Assembly (NCBI GenBank): GCA_900549215.1
Contig: URNJ01000080.1
Coordinates: forward strand, 1 to 7,942
DNA: 7,942 bases
Direction: 5' to 3'
Source of the DNA: an uncultured Collinsella sp.
GTDB lineage: Bacteria > Actinomycetota > Coriobacteriia > Coriobacteriales > Coriobacteriaceae
Shown: positions 1 to 6,960 of the stretch, piece after piece
How positions within the stretch are numbered: the first letter of the stretch is position 1
Layout of the letters: every line of letters starts with the position of its first letter
The notes under the pieces: generated by a model
Seen by the model: the letters and a program-made list of their open reading frames with translations, nothing else
Told to the model about the DNA's origin: nothing
The model's database searches: none
Made by a program: the position numbers and the translations under genes

Positions 1-823
1 GAGCCTTGCCCTCAACGGCAACGAGTATCTGTGGCAGGGCGACCCCGCCTTTTGGGGCAAGCACGCGCCCATCCTGTTCCCCATTGTGGGTTCGCTGCGC
101 AACAACACGGCAGCGTCTGCGGCCGGCACCTGCGAGATGCCGCGCCACGGACTCGCGCGCATCGTCGAGCATGAGCTGGTCGAGGTTTCGGAGGACGGCT
201 CCTCGGTAACGTACGAGATCACCGATACGCCCGAGTCGCTCAAGGCCTTTCCGTTCCACTTTAAGCTCAACATGACCTATGCCCTGACCGGCGACGCCAC
301 CCTCACGCAGACCTTTGCCGTCACCAATACCGGCGACGTGGACCTGCCGTTCTCGGTGGGCGGCCACCCCGCATTTAACGTGCCCGCCCCCGGTGCCGAG
401 GACGAGGCGTTCGAGGATTACGAGCTGGCGTTTACCGAGGCTTGGACTAACGAGGCTCCTATCATCACGCCCGACGGTCTTATGACGTTTGAGGGCAGCT
501 ATAAGGCTCCCGACAACTCGGACGTGCTGCCCATCACGCACCGCAGCTTCGATAACGATGCCATCATGTTCACCGATACTCCGGGCTCCACGCTCACGCT
601 GCGCGGCCGCAAGTCGGGCCACGGCGTCAAGATCGACTTTGAGGGCTTTAAGTACATTGGCGTGTGGTCTGCCGCCAACGACGCTCCGTTTGTGGCGCTC
701 GAGCCCTGGACCGGTCATACCACCATGGACACCGAGGACGATGTCTTTGAGCACAAGGTCAACACCATCACCCTGGCCCCGGGCGAGACGGACAAGCGCA
801 GTTTTAGCGTTACCTTGCTCTAG
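1..823 (+). CDS. Aldose 1-epimerase family protein (LacX-like), 5' end cut by window
   Basis: The frame is already open at base 2 and stops with TAG at 821-823, giving 273 visible codons. LacX-type members run to about 290 residues, so only some 20 N-terminal residues should be missing; the internal ATG at 86 is not the start. In the visible fragment I see NGNEYLWQGDPAFWGKHAPI near the start, then FPIVGSLRN (about 26-34), MPRHGLAR (about 47-53, with the conserved His of the family), GGHPAFN (about 120-126, second conserved His) and EPWTG (about 234-238). The Glu of EPWTG aligns with the catalytic base of galactose mutarotases. The family interconverts alpha and beta anomers of aldoses in the cytoplasm; members of this subgroup often act on sugars or sugar phosphates that are not defined. 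The substrate cannot be named here. The gene is followed by a strong terminator, so it appears to end its own transcription unit. Confidence 0.88.
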   Translation, partial: SLALNGNEYLWQGDPAFWGKHAPILFPIVGSLRNNTAASAAGTCEMPRHGLARIVEHELVEVSEDGSSVTYEITDTPESLKAFPFHFKLNMTYALTGDATLTQTFAVTNTGDVDLPFSVGGHPAFNVPAPGAEDEAFEDYELAFTEAWTNEAPIITPDGLMTFEGSYKAPDNSDVLPITHRSFDNDAIMFTDTPGSTLTLRGRKSGHGVKIDFEGFKYIGVWSAANDAPFVALEPWTGHTTMDTEDDVFEHKVNTITLAPGETDKRSFSVTLL

Positions 824-849
824 AGGTTCCGCCGCTCGGTCGATGCTGC

Positions 850-948
850 GCGTCGTCCAGAGCGACAAGTTGTCATTCAAGAGGCAAGGCATAGACCTTC
901 TGGTCATGCCTTGCCTTTTTCATGCCACTTGTTCGCTCTGGACGTCGC
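850..948. repeat. Long imperfect inverted repeat enclosing the terminator
   Basis: The terminator stem continues outward. GTCCAGAGCGACAAGT at 855-870 is complementary to ACTTGTTCGCTCTGGAC at 927-943 with one extra base, and pairing continues imperfectly to 850 and 948. Each arm is about 43 bases. That is far longer than a terminator needs, so it may be a small palindromic dispersed element or a stable RNA hairpin. No clear target-site duplication is seen at its edges. Confidence 0.7.
882..920 (+). terminator. Intrinsic terminator after the epimerase gene
   Basis: AGGCAAGGCAT (882-892) pairs perfectly with ATGCCTTGCCT (906-916). Inside it, GACC (894-897) pairs with GGTC (902-905) around a TTCT loop, with only A893 bulged. 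The right arm runs into a TTTTT tract at 916-920. This is a classical rho-independent terminator on the plus strand, 59 bases after the epimerase stop codon. No comparable T tract exists on the opposite strand. Confidence 0.88.
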
Positions 949-1086
949 TCGCCGGCATTGCCAAAACATCGGCGTCCCCAATGATTACCGTGTGTCTATT
1001 AATATTTCGAGCTTGTGCTGCGCTGCTGGTCGCTGGCGTATATCCTGTTAAGTCGTCAGCATACGATTCAACAGGGAAGGCAGATT

Positions 1087-2013
1087 ATGCATTCTCCCCA
1101 ACAGTGCGATGCGCAGCGCCAGCCGGTATGCAGCCGTCGCATCTTTTTGGGTAGCGCTCTCGCTGCGAGCGCTTCCGTCGTCGCCGGCGCGCTCGCCGGC
1201 TGTCAGCGTCCATCCACGCTGGAAGTGGTCCAGCCCACGACGGGCGGCGGTCGCGACGACCTGTCCGATTCCGTGATCGGCAAGGACAAGATCCGCATCG
1301 GCATGGAGGCGGCCTACGCCCCGTACAACTGGCAGGTCTCCGAAGCCAGCAAGTACACTATCCCCATCGACAACGTGCAGGGCGCCTATGCCGATGGTTA
1401 CGACGTGCAGATCGCCAAGATCGTCTGCAAGGCCCTCGGTGGCGAGCCCGTTGCCGTCAAGCAGAGCTTCTCGGGTCTTATCGATTCGCTCAACAACGGC
1501 CAGATCGACCTCATCATTGCCGGCATGAGCGCCACGCCCGAGCGCGAGGAGTCCGTCGGCTTTTCCGACCCGTACTTCATTGGCTACTTTGGCCTGTTCG
1601 TAAAAGAGGGCTCGCCCTACCAAAATGCGACCAAGCTCAGCGACTTTAGCGGCGCAACGGTCCTCGGCCAAAAGGACACCATGCTCGACACCGTCATCGA
1701 CGAGATCCCGGGCGTTGTCCACAAGAACCCGGTCGATTCGGTCCCCACGGTGTTTTCGAACCTGCTGCAGGGCACCTGCGACGCCGTGACCTACAATACC
1801 GAGAACGAGAAGGGCTATATGGCCCAAAACCCGGGTATCGTGCCGATTCGATTTGCCGAGGGCGAGGGCTTTAAGCAGGAAGTCACGGCAAACGTCGGCT
1901 GCCGCAAGGGCTCGGACAAGCTGCTTAAGCTCATCGACAAGACACTCAAGGGCATTAGCCAAGAGGAGCGCGACCAAATGTGGGACGCGTGCCTCGACCG
2001 TCAGCCGGCATAG
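1087..2013 (+). CDS. Amino acid ABC transporter substrate-binding lipoprotein (Tat-type signal)
   Basis: This is a family 3 extracellular solute-binding protein of 308 residues, expected to sit on the outer face of the membrane and deliver a polar amino acid to the permease encoded next. I chose ATG 1087 over the upstream in-frame ATG at 1015 because it is preceded by GGGAAGG and begins a proper signal peptide. That signal has the twin-arginine motif SRRIFLG (16-22), a hydrophobic stretch, and the lipobox LAGC with Cys39 as the lipidated residue. The mature protein has a short polar linker, then IRIGMEAAYAPYNW (69-82), YADGYDVQIAKIV (101-113) and GMSATPER (146-153). These are the usual ligand-pocket and lobe signatures of the GlnH/HisJ group; Arg153 is the likely contact for the ligand carboxylate. 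The stop is 9 bases before the permease start. Ligand specificity is not readable. No convincing -35/-10 pair was found upstream, only an AT-rich patch near 995-1010 and a TATCCT at 1041. Confidence 0.93.
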   Translation: MHSPQQCDAQRQPVCSRRIFLGSALAASASVVAGALAGCQRPSTLEVVQPTTGGGRDDLSDSVIGKDKIRIGMEAAYAPYNWQVSEASKYTIPIDNVQGAYADGYDVQIAKIVCKALGGEPVAVKQSFSGLIDSLNNGQIDLIIAGMSATPEREESVGFSDPYFIGYFGLFVKEGSPYQNATKLSDFSGATVLGQKDTMLDTVIDEIPGVVHKNPVDSVPTVFSNLLQGTCDAVTYNTENEKGYMAQNPGIVPIRFAEGEGFKQEVTANVGCRKGSDKLLKLIDKTLKGISQEERDQMWDACLDRQPA

Positions 2014-2022
2014 GGAGGCAGC

Positions 2023-3171
2023 ATGAAAACCATTAATCGCCTGGCCTCCTTTATCAAGGCCGACCACCGTTATGTGTACCTGGGCACGAGCGTTATCGCG
2101 GCGCTCGGCTTGGCGTTTAGCCAGCGCAACCCCACGCCGCTGAGCTTCTTGGCCCCCACGGGCGTGTTCCAAGATTGCCTTTGGGCGATTCTTTGGGCCT
2201 GGCTCGTCGTGTCGGCGGCGGCGCTGGTCACCAAGCTCATGCACTGGAACGACTATCGCCAAACGTCGCCGTTTGCTTCCGAGCGCTTCCGTCGCGGCGC
2301 GCGCCTGGGCAGTTATGTCGTCGTTGCTATTGCGGCGATCTTCTTTGTCGACCGTTGCGTCATGTCGTTTATCGATCTGGTGCAGGTGAGCATTGTCTCG
2401 GACTCCAACCCCAGCGACTTTTTGTCGAGCCTGGTCTACATGACCTACAAGAGCGGGGACTTCTTTATCCGCGGTATCGAGATCACCATCGCGCTTGCCA
2501 CCTTCGGCACTGTCGTCGCATTTTTCCTGGCACTGCTCTTTGTGTTCCTGCGTATTCAGACGTTCGACCGCGTGGATAACGACCTGGTGCGCTTCTTTAA
2601 GAGTATCGGCCGCGGCTTTGCGACCGTCTACTCCACCATCGTGCGCGGCACGCCCATGATGGTCCAGGGTCTGCTCATCTATTACGCGGGCTTCACCGTT
2701 TTGCGCGGCATGGGCTTCGAGACCGCTCAGGCCAACCAGATTTGGAGCACCTTCACCGCCGGCCTCGTTACCATCTCGCTCAACTCCACCGCCTACATGA
2801 TGGAGGTCCTGCGCGGCGGCATCGAGTCCATCGATCCCGGCCAGGCCGAGGCAGCACGCTCGCTGGGCCTGTCGCAGTGGCAAGCCATGCGCAAAGTCGT
2901 GTTCCCCCAGGGCATTAAAAACGCGATTCCGGCGCTCACCAACGAGCTCATCATCAACATCAAGGATTCGTCGGTGCTTTCGGTCATCGGCGTGTTTGAC
3001 CTCATGTACGCCACCACCACCGTCGCCGGCGTGTACTACCGCCAGATGGAGGTCTACTGCGTGGCGCTCGTGGTCTACCTGATCCTGACGCTCGTGGCGA
3101 GCCGCCTGCTCGAGGCCTTTGGCAAAAAGCTTGGCGCCGAGGCTCCGGTCACGCTGCCCAGCTCCAACTAG
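2023..3171 (+). CDS. Amino acid ABC transporter permease with N-terminal membrane extension
   Basis: The 382-residue integral membrane protein starts at ATG 2023 after a GGGAGG ribosome binding site, 9 bases after the binding-protein stop. The C-terminal part from about residue 150 is a standard polar amino acid permease (HisM/GlnP family): hydrophobic segments near 150-176, 211-228, 242-260 and 343-362. The cytoplasmic EAA loop EAARSLGLSQWQAMRKVVFP (about 276-295) docks onto the ATPase. VRGTPMMVQ (207-215) and IKDSSVLSVIG (313-323) are also typical. Family members are often about 220 residues. Here about 140 extra residues precede the core, with likely membrane segments near 17-33, 52-71 and 95-117. 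With only one permease gene present, the channel is presumably a homodimer. What the extension does is unknown. Confidence 0.93.
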   Translation: MKTINRLASFIKADHRYVYLGTSVIAALGLAFSQRNPTPLSFLAPTGVFQDCLWAILWAWLVVSAAALVTKLMHWNDYRQTSPFASERFRRGARLGSYVVVAIAAIFFVDRCVMSFIDLVQVSIVSDSNPSDFLSSLVYMTYKSGDFFIRGIEITIALATFGTVVAFFLALLFVFLRIQTFDRVDNDLVRFFKSIGRGFATVYSTIVRGTPMMVQGLLIYYAGFTVLRGMGFETAQANQIWSTFTAGLVTISLNSTAYMMEVLRGGIESIDPGQAEAARSLGLSQWQAMRKVVFPQGIKNAIPALTNELIINIKDSSVLSVIGVFDLMYATTTVAGVYYRQMEVYCVALVVYLILTLVASRLLEAFGKKLGAEAPVTLPSSN

Positions 3172-3193
3172 GCTCAAGACGAGGAGAATCATC

Positions 3194-3979
3194 ATGGCAG
3201 ATACCGCCACTACCGGCACCGCGGCCGCCGCACAGACCAATGAGCCGCTCATCCGCGTCGAGGGCCTGCGCAAGAGCTTCGGCTCGCTCGAGGTGCTCAA
3301 GGGCATCGACCTGGCCGTTAGCCCCGGCGAGGTCGTCACCATCATCGGCGCCTCGGGCTCGGGCAAGTCGACACTGCTGCGTTGCCTCAACCTGCTCGAG
3401 ACTCCGGACACGGGCCACATCTGGTTCCACGGTCAGGATCTCACAGCCGAGCGCTGCAACATCAACAAGCTGCGCGAGGACATCGGCATGGTGTTCCAGG
3501 GCTTCAACCTGTTCAACAACATGGATGTGCTCGACAACTGCACGCTCGCGCCCGTCACGCTCAAAAAGATGAGCAAAGATCAGGCCGAGCAGGTCGCGAT
3601 GGAACATCTGGCGAGCGTGGGACTCGAAAAATTCGCCCATGCCGCGGTTGGTCGCCTGTCCGGTGGCCAAAAGCAGCGCGTTGCCATTGCCCGCGCCCTG
3701 TGCATGAACCCGCAGATCATGTTGTTTGACGAGCCTACCTCCGCGCTCGATCCCGAGATCGTGGGCGAGGTGCTCGACGTTATGCGCAAGCTCGCCGCCG
3801 ACGGCATGACCATGGTCGTCGTTACCCACGAGATGGCCTTCGCGCGCACCGTGTCCGACCGCGTGGTCTTTATGGACCAGGGCGTGGTGCTCGAGGACGC
3901 CGCGCCGGCTGAGCTCTTTGGCAACCCTAAGCACCAGCGCACCCGCGAGTTCCTCTCGCGTTATCTCGAGGACAAATAG
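3194..3979 (+). CDS. Amino acid ABC transporter ATP-binding protein
   Basis: This 261-residue cytoplasmic ATPase powers the importer formed with the two preceding genes. All nucleotide-binding motifs are intact: Walker A GASGSGKST (52-60), Q-loop Gln102, signature LSGGQ (155-159), Walker B IMLFDE (175-180) with catalytic Glu180, D-loop SALD (183-186) and switch His212. The pattern, including RCLNLLE after Walker A and MVFQGFNLF, matches the GlnQ/HisP group. The start at 3194 is supported by AGGAG at 3182-3186 with a 7-base spacer, and the N-terminal Ala/Thr-rich stretch (about residues 2-17) is a short non-conserved leader. An in-frame ATG at 3119 would overlap the permease gene and lacks such a site. 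The gap to the permease stop is 22 bases, so the three genes should be co-transcribed. Confidence 0.95.
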   Translation: MADTATTGTAAAAQTNEPLIRVEGLRKSFGSLEVLKGIDLAVSPGEVVTIIGASGSGKSTLLRCLNLLETPDTGHIWFHGQDLTAERCNINKLREDIGMVFQGFNLFNNMDVLDNCTLAPVTLKKMSKDQAEQVAMEHLASVGLEKFAHAAVGRLSGGQKQRVAIARALCMNPQIMLFDEPTSALDPEIVGEVLDVMRKLAADGMTMVVVTHEMAFARTVSDRVVFMDQGVVLEDAAPAELFGNPKHQRTREFLSRYLEDK

Positions 3980-4002
3980 CCGACCGCAAACGCTTACGTG
4001 GC

Positions 4003-4027
4003 AGGGCCGCTCCGGTGGGGCGGCCCT
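4003..4027 (+). other. GC-rich hairpin between transporter and peptidase genes
   Basis: AGGGCCGC (4003-4010) pairs with GCGGCCCT (4020-4027). The stem continues inward with one G-U pair and two G-C pairs, giving about 11 pairs around a GGT loop. No T tract follows, so it is not a standard terminator. It lies 14 bases upstream of the peptidase ribosome binding site. It could reduce read-through or mark an RNA processing point that lowers peptidase expression relative to the transporter. Confidence 0.5.
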
Positions 4028-4051
4028 CGTCATCACAATCGAAAGGATGTC

Positions 4052-5467
4052 ATGGCCGAGGTTTGGCGCTTCTTTGCGCATGAGGATGATTTTGCCGATT
4101 TGGACAAGGCCGGCGCATGCGAGCGCCTGGGCCGTGTGCTGTCGTTTCCGACCATTTCGAGTATGGATGCCGAGGCGGTGGACTGGCAGCCGTTCGACGA
4201 CCTGCGCGCCTATATGCAGCAGGCCTGGCCGCACGTATTTACAGCGGGTAAGGTCGAGCTCATCGATCATTCGTTGCTGGTGACGCTTTCCGGCTCCGAC
4301 TCCGCACTCAAGCCCGTTGTGCTCATGGGTCACATGGACGTGGTCCCCGTGGTGCCGGGTACCGAGGACGACTGGACGTACGCCCCCTTTAGCGGGCATG
4401 TAGACGACACCTACATTTGGGGTCGCGGCGCCATCGATATGAAAGACCAGGTCGCAGGCATTCTCGAGGCGGTTGAGTATGCGCTGACGCACGGCTGGGA
4501 GCACGAGCGCACGCTGCTCCTGGCCTTTGGCCAGGACGAGGAGACTACGCAGTACGGCGCAGGCGCCATCGGCCGCGCGCTCGAGGAGCGCGGCATTGAG
4601 CTTGAGTACCTGATCGACGAGGGTGACTACCGCATCGTTCCAGCTGCCGAGTATGGCGCGGGCGAGGGCTGGCTTATGCATGCCGACCTTGCCGAGAAGG
4701 GCTACGCCGATATTGTGCTCAAGACGAAGAGTGAGGGCGGGCATTCGTCCAACCCCTACGGCGGCACATCGCTCGAGGTACTGAGCCGCGCTATCGCCGC
4801 AATCTGCGATATCGAGTGGCCGACGCGCGTCACGGACCTGCTTGCCGTACAGCTCGTCGAGCTGGGGCTCTATACGGCGGATGAGATTGCCACCAACAAG
4901 GATGCCATCGTGCGCGCGTGCCTCGCCAGCAAGAAACTCTATCCGCTCGTGACCACCACCTGTGCACCGACCCAAATCGAGGGCGGTAGCACCGGTGCTA
5001 ACGTGATGCCGCAGGATATGTGGGCCAATATCAACTTCCGCATGCTCGAAGGCACGAGCGTGGCCGACGTTGTGGCGCGCTGCCGTGAGGCGGTTGCCGG
5101 GGCGGACCTTGCCGGTCGTGTCGAAGTGGAGCTGGGCCCCGGCAGCTCCGAACCCTCGCCGTCCCCGCGCATCGGTGGTCCCGGTCTCGTGGCGGTTCGC
5201 TCCATCGCCGCCCGCTATTTCCGTGATCCAAAGGGGACGGAGGAAAACGGATCATTCGAGCCAGTGGCAATTGTGCCCTCGACCGTGATCGGTGCGACCG
5301 ACGCAGCCAACTACCAGCACATTTGCCCTGAGTGCATTCGCTTCTCGGCATTTGTGGTTGATGACGACGAGTGTGATCGCGGCGTCCACGGCACCAACGA
5401 GCGCATCACCCGCCGCGCCTACCTCCAGGGCATCCGTTTCCTCGTCGCTCTACTCCAAACGCTCTAG
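4052..5467 (+). CDS. M20 family metallopeptidase, carboxypeptidase S / PM20D1-like
   Basis: This 471-residue enzyme has the complete two-metal active site of M20 peptidases: His94 in MGHMDVVPV (with Asp96), bridging Asp129 in GRGAIDMKD, Glu163 (general base) and Glu164 in GQDEET, Asp189 in IDEGD, and the final ligand His446 in GVHGTNER. The lid domain contains GGHSSNP (229-235) and GGSTGANVMP (311-320), which contribute to the substrate pocket and dimer contacts. The wording around the metal site (DDWTYAPFSG, YIWGRGAIDMK) is that of the carboxypeptidase S / PM20D1 branch, whose members cleave peptides or N-acyl amino acids. The exact substrate is not known. The start at 4052 follows GAAAGGA with a short 4-base spacer; an upstream in-frame ATG at 3998 would run through the hairpin and is less likely. 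No signal peptide is visible, so the enzyme should be cytoplasmic. It lies 72 bases after the amino acid transporter ATPase, suggesting a joint role in amino acid or peptide supply. Confidence 0.92.
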   Translation: MAEVWRFFAHEDDFADLDKAGACERLGRVLSFPTISSMDAEAVDWQPFDDLRAYMQQAWPHVFTAGKVELIDHSLLVTLSGSDSALKPVVLMGHMDVVPVVPGTEDDWTYAPFSGHVDDTYIWGRGAIDMKDQVAGILEAVEYALTHGWEHERTLLLAFGQDEETTQYGAGAIGRALEERGIELEYLIDEGDYRIVPAAEYGAGEGWLMHADLAEKGYADIVLKTKSEGGHSSNPYGGTSLEVLSRAIAAICDIEWPTRVTDLLAVQLVELGLYTADEIATNKDAIVRACLASKKLYPLVTTTCAPTQIEGGSTGANVMPQDMWANINFRMLEGTSVADVVARCREAVAGADLAGRVEVELGPGSSEPSPSPRIGGPGLVAVRSIAARYFRDPKGTEENGSFEPVAIVPSTVIGATDAANYQHICPECIRFSAFVVDDDECDRGVHGTNERITRRAYLQGIRFLVALLQTL

Positions 5468-5482
5468 CCAAAAAGCAAGCCC

Positions 5483-5515
5483 TTGGTGCAATGGGGTCAG
5501 GTTTGTTTGCACCAA
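5483..5515. repeat. Hairpin with TGGGGTCAGG loop, REP-like element candidate
   Basis: TTGGTGCAA (5483-5491) and TTGCACCAA (5507-5515) form a perfect 9-base inverted repeat around the 15-base loop TGGGGTCAGGTTTGT. No T tract follows, so a terminator role is unlikely. The form, a short palindrome carrying a fixed G-rich motif and placed in an intergenic gap, resembles repetitive extragenic palindromes that are spread by IS200-like tyrosine transposases. Membership of such a family is inference. See the similar hairpin at 6961-6989. Confidence 0.55.
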
Positions 5516-5716
5516 TCATTCCGTGCGGGTTATATGCAGGTTTGCCTGCGCACGCTATCATGTATGGGTTAGACCGCAACTATGTACCTCATACGCGAAG
5601 GGATGCGCATGTATCTGAAGATCGACATGTTCTAGCTGGGCTTACCCCCGCAGTGGCGCCGCGCGCCCCATCAACTCTGCCGATTTTCGCCTTCACGCAC
5701 ATAAAGGAGTCCCGCC

Positions 5717-6784
5717 ATGCGCGACAAGCTCGAAAAGATCATTAAGGCCTACGAGGAGCTCGAGAAGAAGCTTTCCGACCCGGCCGTCGCCTCCGATATC
5801 AAGGAGTTCACGCGTCTCAACAAGGAGTACGCGCACCAGTCCGACCTCATTGCTGCCTCGCGCGAGTACATCGGCGCGCTCGATGACATCGAGGCTGCCA
5901 AGGAAATGCTGCACGATACCACCGATGCCGATGAGAAGGAGATGCTCCAGATGGACATCTCCGAAAACGAGGCCAAGCTTCCCCAGCTCGAGGAAGACAT
6001 CAAGTACATGCTCATCCCGAGCGACCCCAATGACGACAAGAACACCATCGTCGAGATTCGCTCCGCCGCCGGTGGCGACGAGGCGGCCATCTTTGCCGGC
6101 GACCTCTACAAGATGTATCAGCGCTTTTGCGAGTCGCGCGGCTGGAAGACCACCGTGCTCGACTCCAGCCCCAGCGAGGCCGGTGGCTTTAAGTCCATTG
6201 AGTTCAAGGTCGAGGGCGACCGCGTCTACTCCGTTATGAAGTACGAGTCCGGCGTGCACCGCGTCCAGCGCGTCCCCAAGACCGAGTCCCAAGGCCGCAT
6301 TCAGACCTCCACGGCTACCGTCGCCGTACTTCCCGAGGCCGAGGAGATCGACGTCCAGATCAACCAGTCCGACCTGCGCATCGACACCTACTGCGCCTCC
6401 GGCCCTGGCGGTCAGTGCGTTAACACTACCTACTCCGCTGTGCGAATCACCCACCTGCCCACCAACACCGTGGTGCAGTCACAGGAGCAGCGTTCCCAGA
6501 TCCAGAACCGCGAGGTCTGCATGCAGATGCTGCGTGCCCGTCTGTACGAGATGGAGCTCGAGAAGCAGCAGGCAGAGCTCGGTGCCGAGCGCCAAAGCCA
6601 GATCGGCCACGGCAACCGTTCCGAGAAGATCCGTACCTACAACCAGCCCCAGGACCGCGTGACCGATCACCGCATCGGTTTCAACTCCACCTACAACGGC
6701 GTCCTTCTGGGCGATCAGCTCGGCACCGTCATCGAGGCGCTCGCCGCCGCCGAGCGAGCCGAGAAGCTGGCACAGGCTGTTTAG
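5717..6784 (+). CDS. prfA: Peptide chain release factor 1 (RF1)
   Basis: RF1 recognises UAA and UAG in the ribosomal A site and triggers release of the finished protein. The 355-residue length is normal for the family. It starts at ATG 5717 after AAGGAG (5704-5709) with a 7-base spacer. Visible parts in order are an N-terminal helical domain rich in Glu/Lys (about 1-100), EIRSAAGGDEAAIFAGDLYKMY (113-134), and HRVQRVPKTESQGR (181-194). The P-x-T codon-recognition tripeptide there is PKT (187-189); RF2 has SPF instead, which decides for RF1. The GGQ catalytic motif lies at 231-233 in SGPGGQCVNTTYSAVRITH, and a C-terminal domain contains RSEKIRTYNQPQDRVTDHR (301-319). The residue after GGQ is Cys where E. 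coli has His. Gln233 is the target of the PrmC methyltransferase encoded downstream. Confidence 0.98.
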   Translation: MRDKLEKIIKAYEELEKKLSDPAVASDIKEFTRLNKEYAHQSDLIAASREYIGALDDIEAAKEMLHDTTDADEKEMLQMDISENEAKLPQLEEDIKYMLIPSDPNDDKNTIVEIRSAAGGDEAAIFAGDLYKMYQRFCESRGWKTTVLDSSPSEAGGFKSIEFKVEGDRVYSVMKYESGVHRVQRVPKTESQGRIQTSTATVAVLPEAEEIDVQINQSDLRIDTYCASGPGGQCVNTTYSAVRITHLPTNTVVQSQEQRSQIQNREVCMQMLRARLYEMELEKQQAELGAERQSQIGHGNRSEKIRTYNQPQDRVTDHRIGFNSTYNGVLLGDQLGTVIEALAAAERAEKLAQAV

Positions 6785-6812
6785 GTTACGGCGTTTTACC
6801 AAACGCCGTAAC
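6785..6812 (+). terminator. Perfect 12-pair hairpin just after prfA
   Basis: GTTACGGCGTTT (6785-6796) and AAACGCCGTAAC (6801-6812) pair perfectly around a TACC loop, starting directly after the prfA stop codon. There is no T tract behind it on either strand, so on its own it is not a canonical intrinsic terminator. It may stabilise the 3' end of the prfA transcript or act together with the inverted repeat that follows. Confidence 0.5.
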
Positions 6813-6825
6813 GGCTCGACGCTGC

Positions 6826-6925
6826 AAACGCCCCTAAGCGGCAATCTGACGTTCAATCGTCGGTCGCGTACCCAAAGTACGCTTCCCTCCTCTTTCACGT
6901 CACCTTGCTCGCTTAGGGGCGTTTT
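6826..6925. repeat. Long inverted repeat with structured interior, ending in TTTT
   Basis: AAACGCCCCTAAGCG (6826-6840) is perfectly complementary to CGCTTAGGGGCGTTT (6910-6924), and one more T follows. The arms enclose 69 bases that also fold: GCAA (6841-6844) with TTGC (6905-6908), TGACGT (6847-6852) with ACGTCA (6897-6902), and an inner hairpin GCGTAC (6866-6871) with GTACGC (6877-6882). The outer arms and T run could serve as a terminator for prfA, but the large ordered interior is unusual for that. It may be an inserted palindromic element or a structured RNA. Confidence 0.65.
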
Positions 6926-6960
6926 CGCTGACTTATGCTCAACCTGCAGCGCCTTAGATG

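Noticed and set aside
489..1154. 221-codon plus-strand frame overlapping the epimerase and the terminator
   Set aside because: It runs out of frame through a conserved gene and across a strong terminator; it is rich in Arg, Ser and Pro as expected for an off-frame reading.
1048..3420. 790-codon open frame on the minus strand
   Set aside because: It lies antisense to the importer genes, whose products have intact family motifs. Its composition (rich in His, Asp, Val, Arg, Ala) is the mirror of high-GC codon bias, and no family motif is visible.
3149..4975. 608-codon open frame on the minus strand
   Set aside because: It is antisense to the ATPase and the M20 peptidase and has the same mirrored composition. 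It is a shadow of GC-biased third positions.
5582..5635. 17-codon open frame upstream of prfA (MYLIREGMRMYLKIDMF)
   Set aside because: A leader peptide was considered, since an AAGGG lies before an internal ATG at 5609. There is no attenuator structure between it and prfA and no recognised homology, so chance is the simplest reading.
5468..5716. Search for a tRNA, riboswitch or clear promoter in the peptidase-prfA gap
   Set aside because: No cloverleaf or known riboswitch core was found. TTGCCT at 5542 has no good -10 at suitable spacing, so no promoter is called.
5693..6454. 253-codon minus-strand frame rich in Gly, Leu, Val and Asp
   Set aside because: It is the antisense of prfA, with repetitive composition and no ribosome binding site. 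prfA is unmistakable on the other strand.
6814..6948. Similar direct words GCTCGACGCTGCA (6814-6826) and GCTCAACCTGCA (6937-6948) around the long inverted repeat
   Set aside because: A target-site duplication was considered, but the copies differ and the right one is not flush with the inverted repeat (12 bases lie between).
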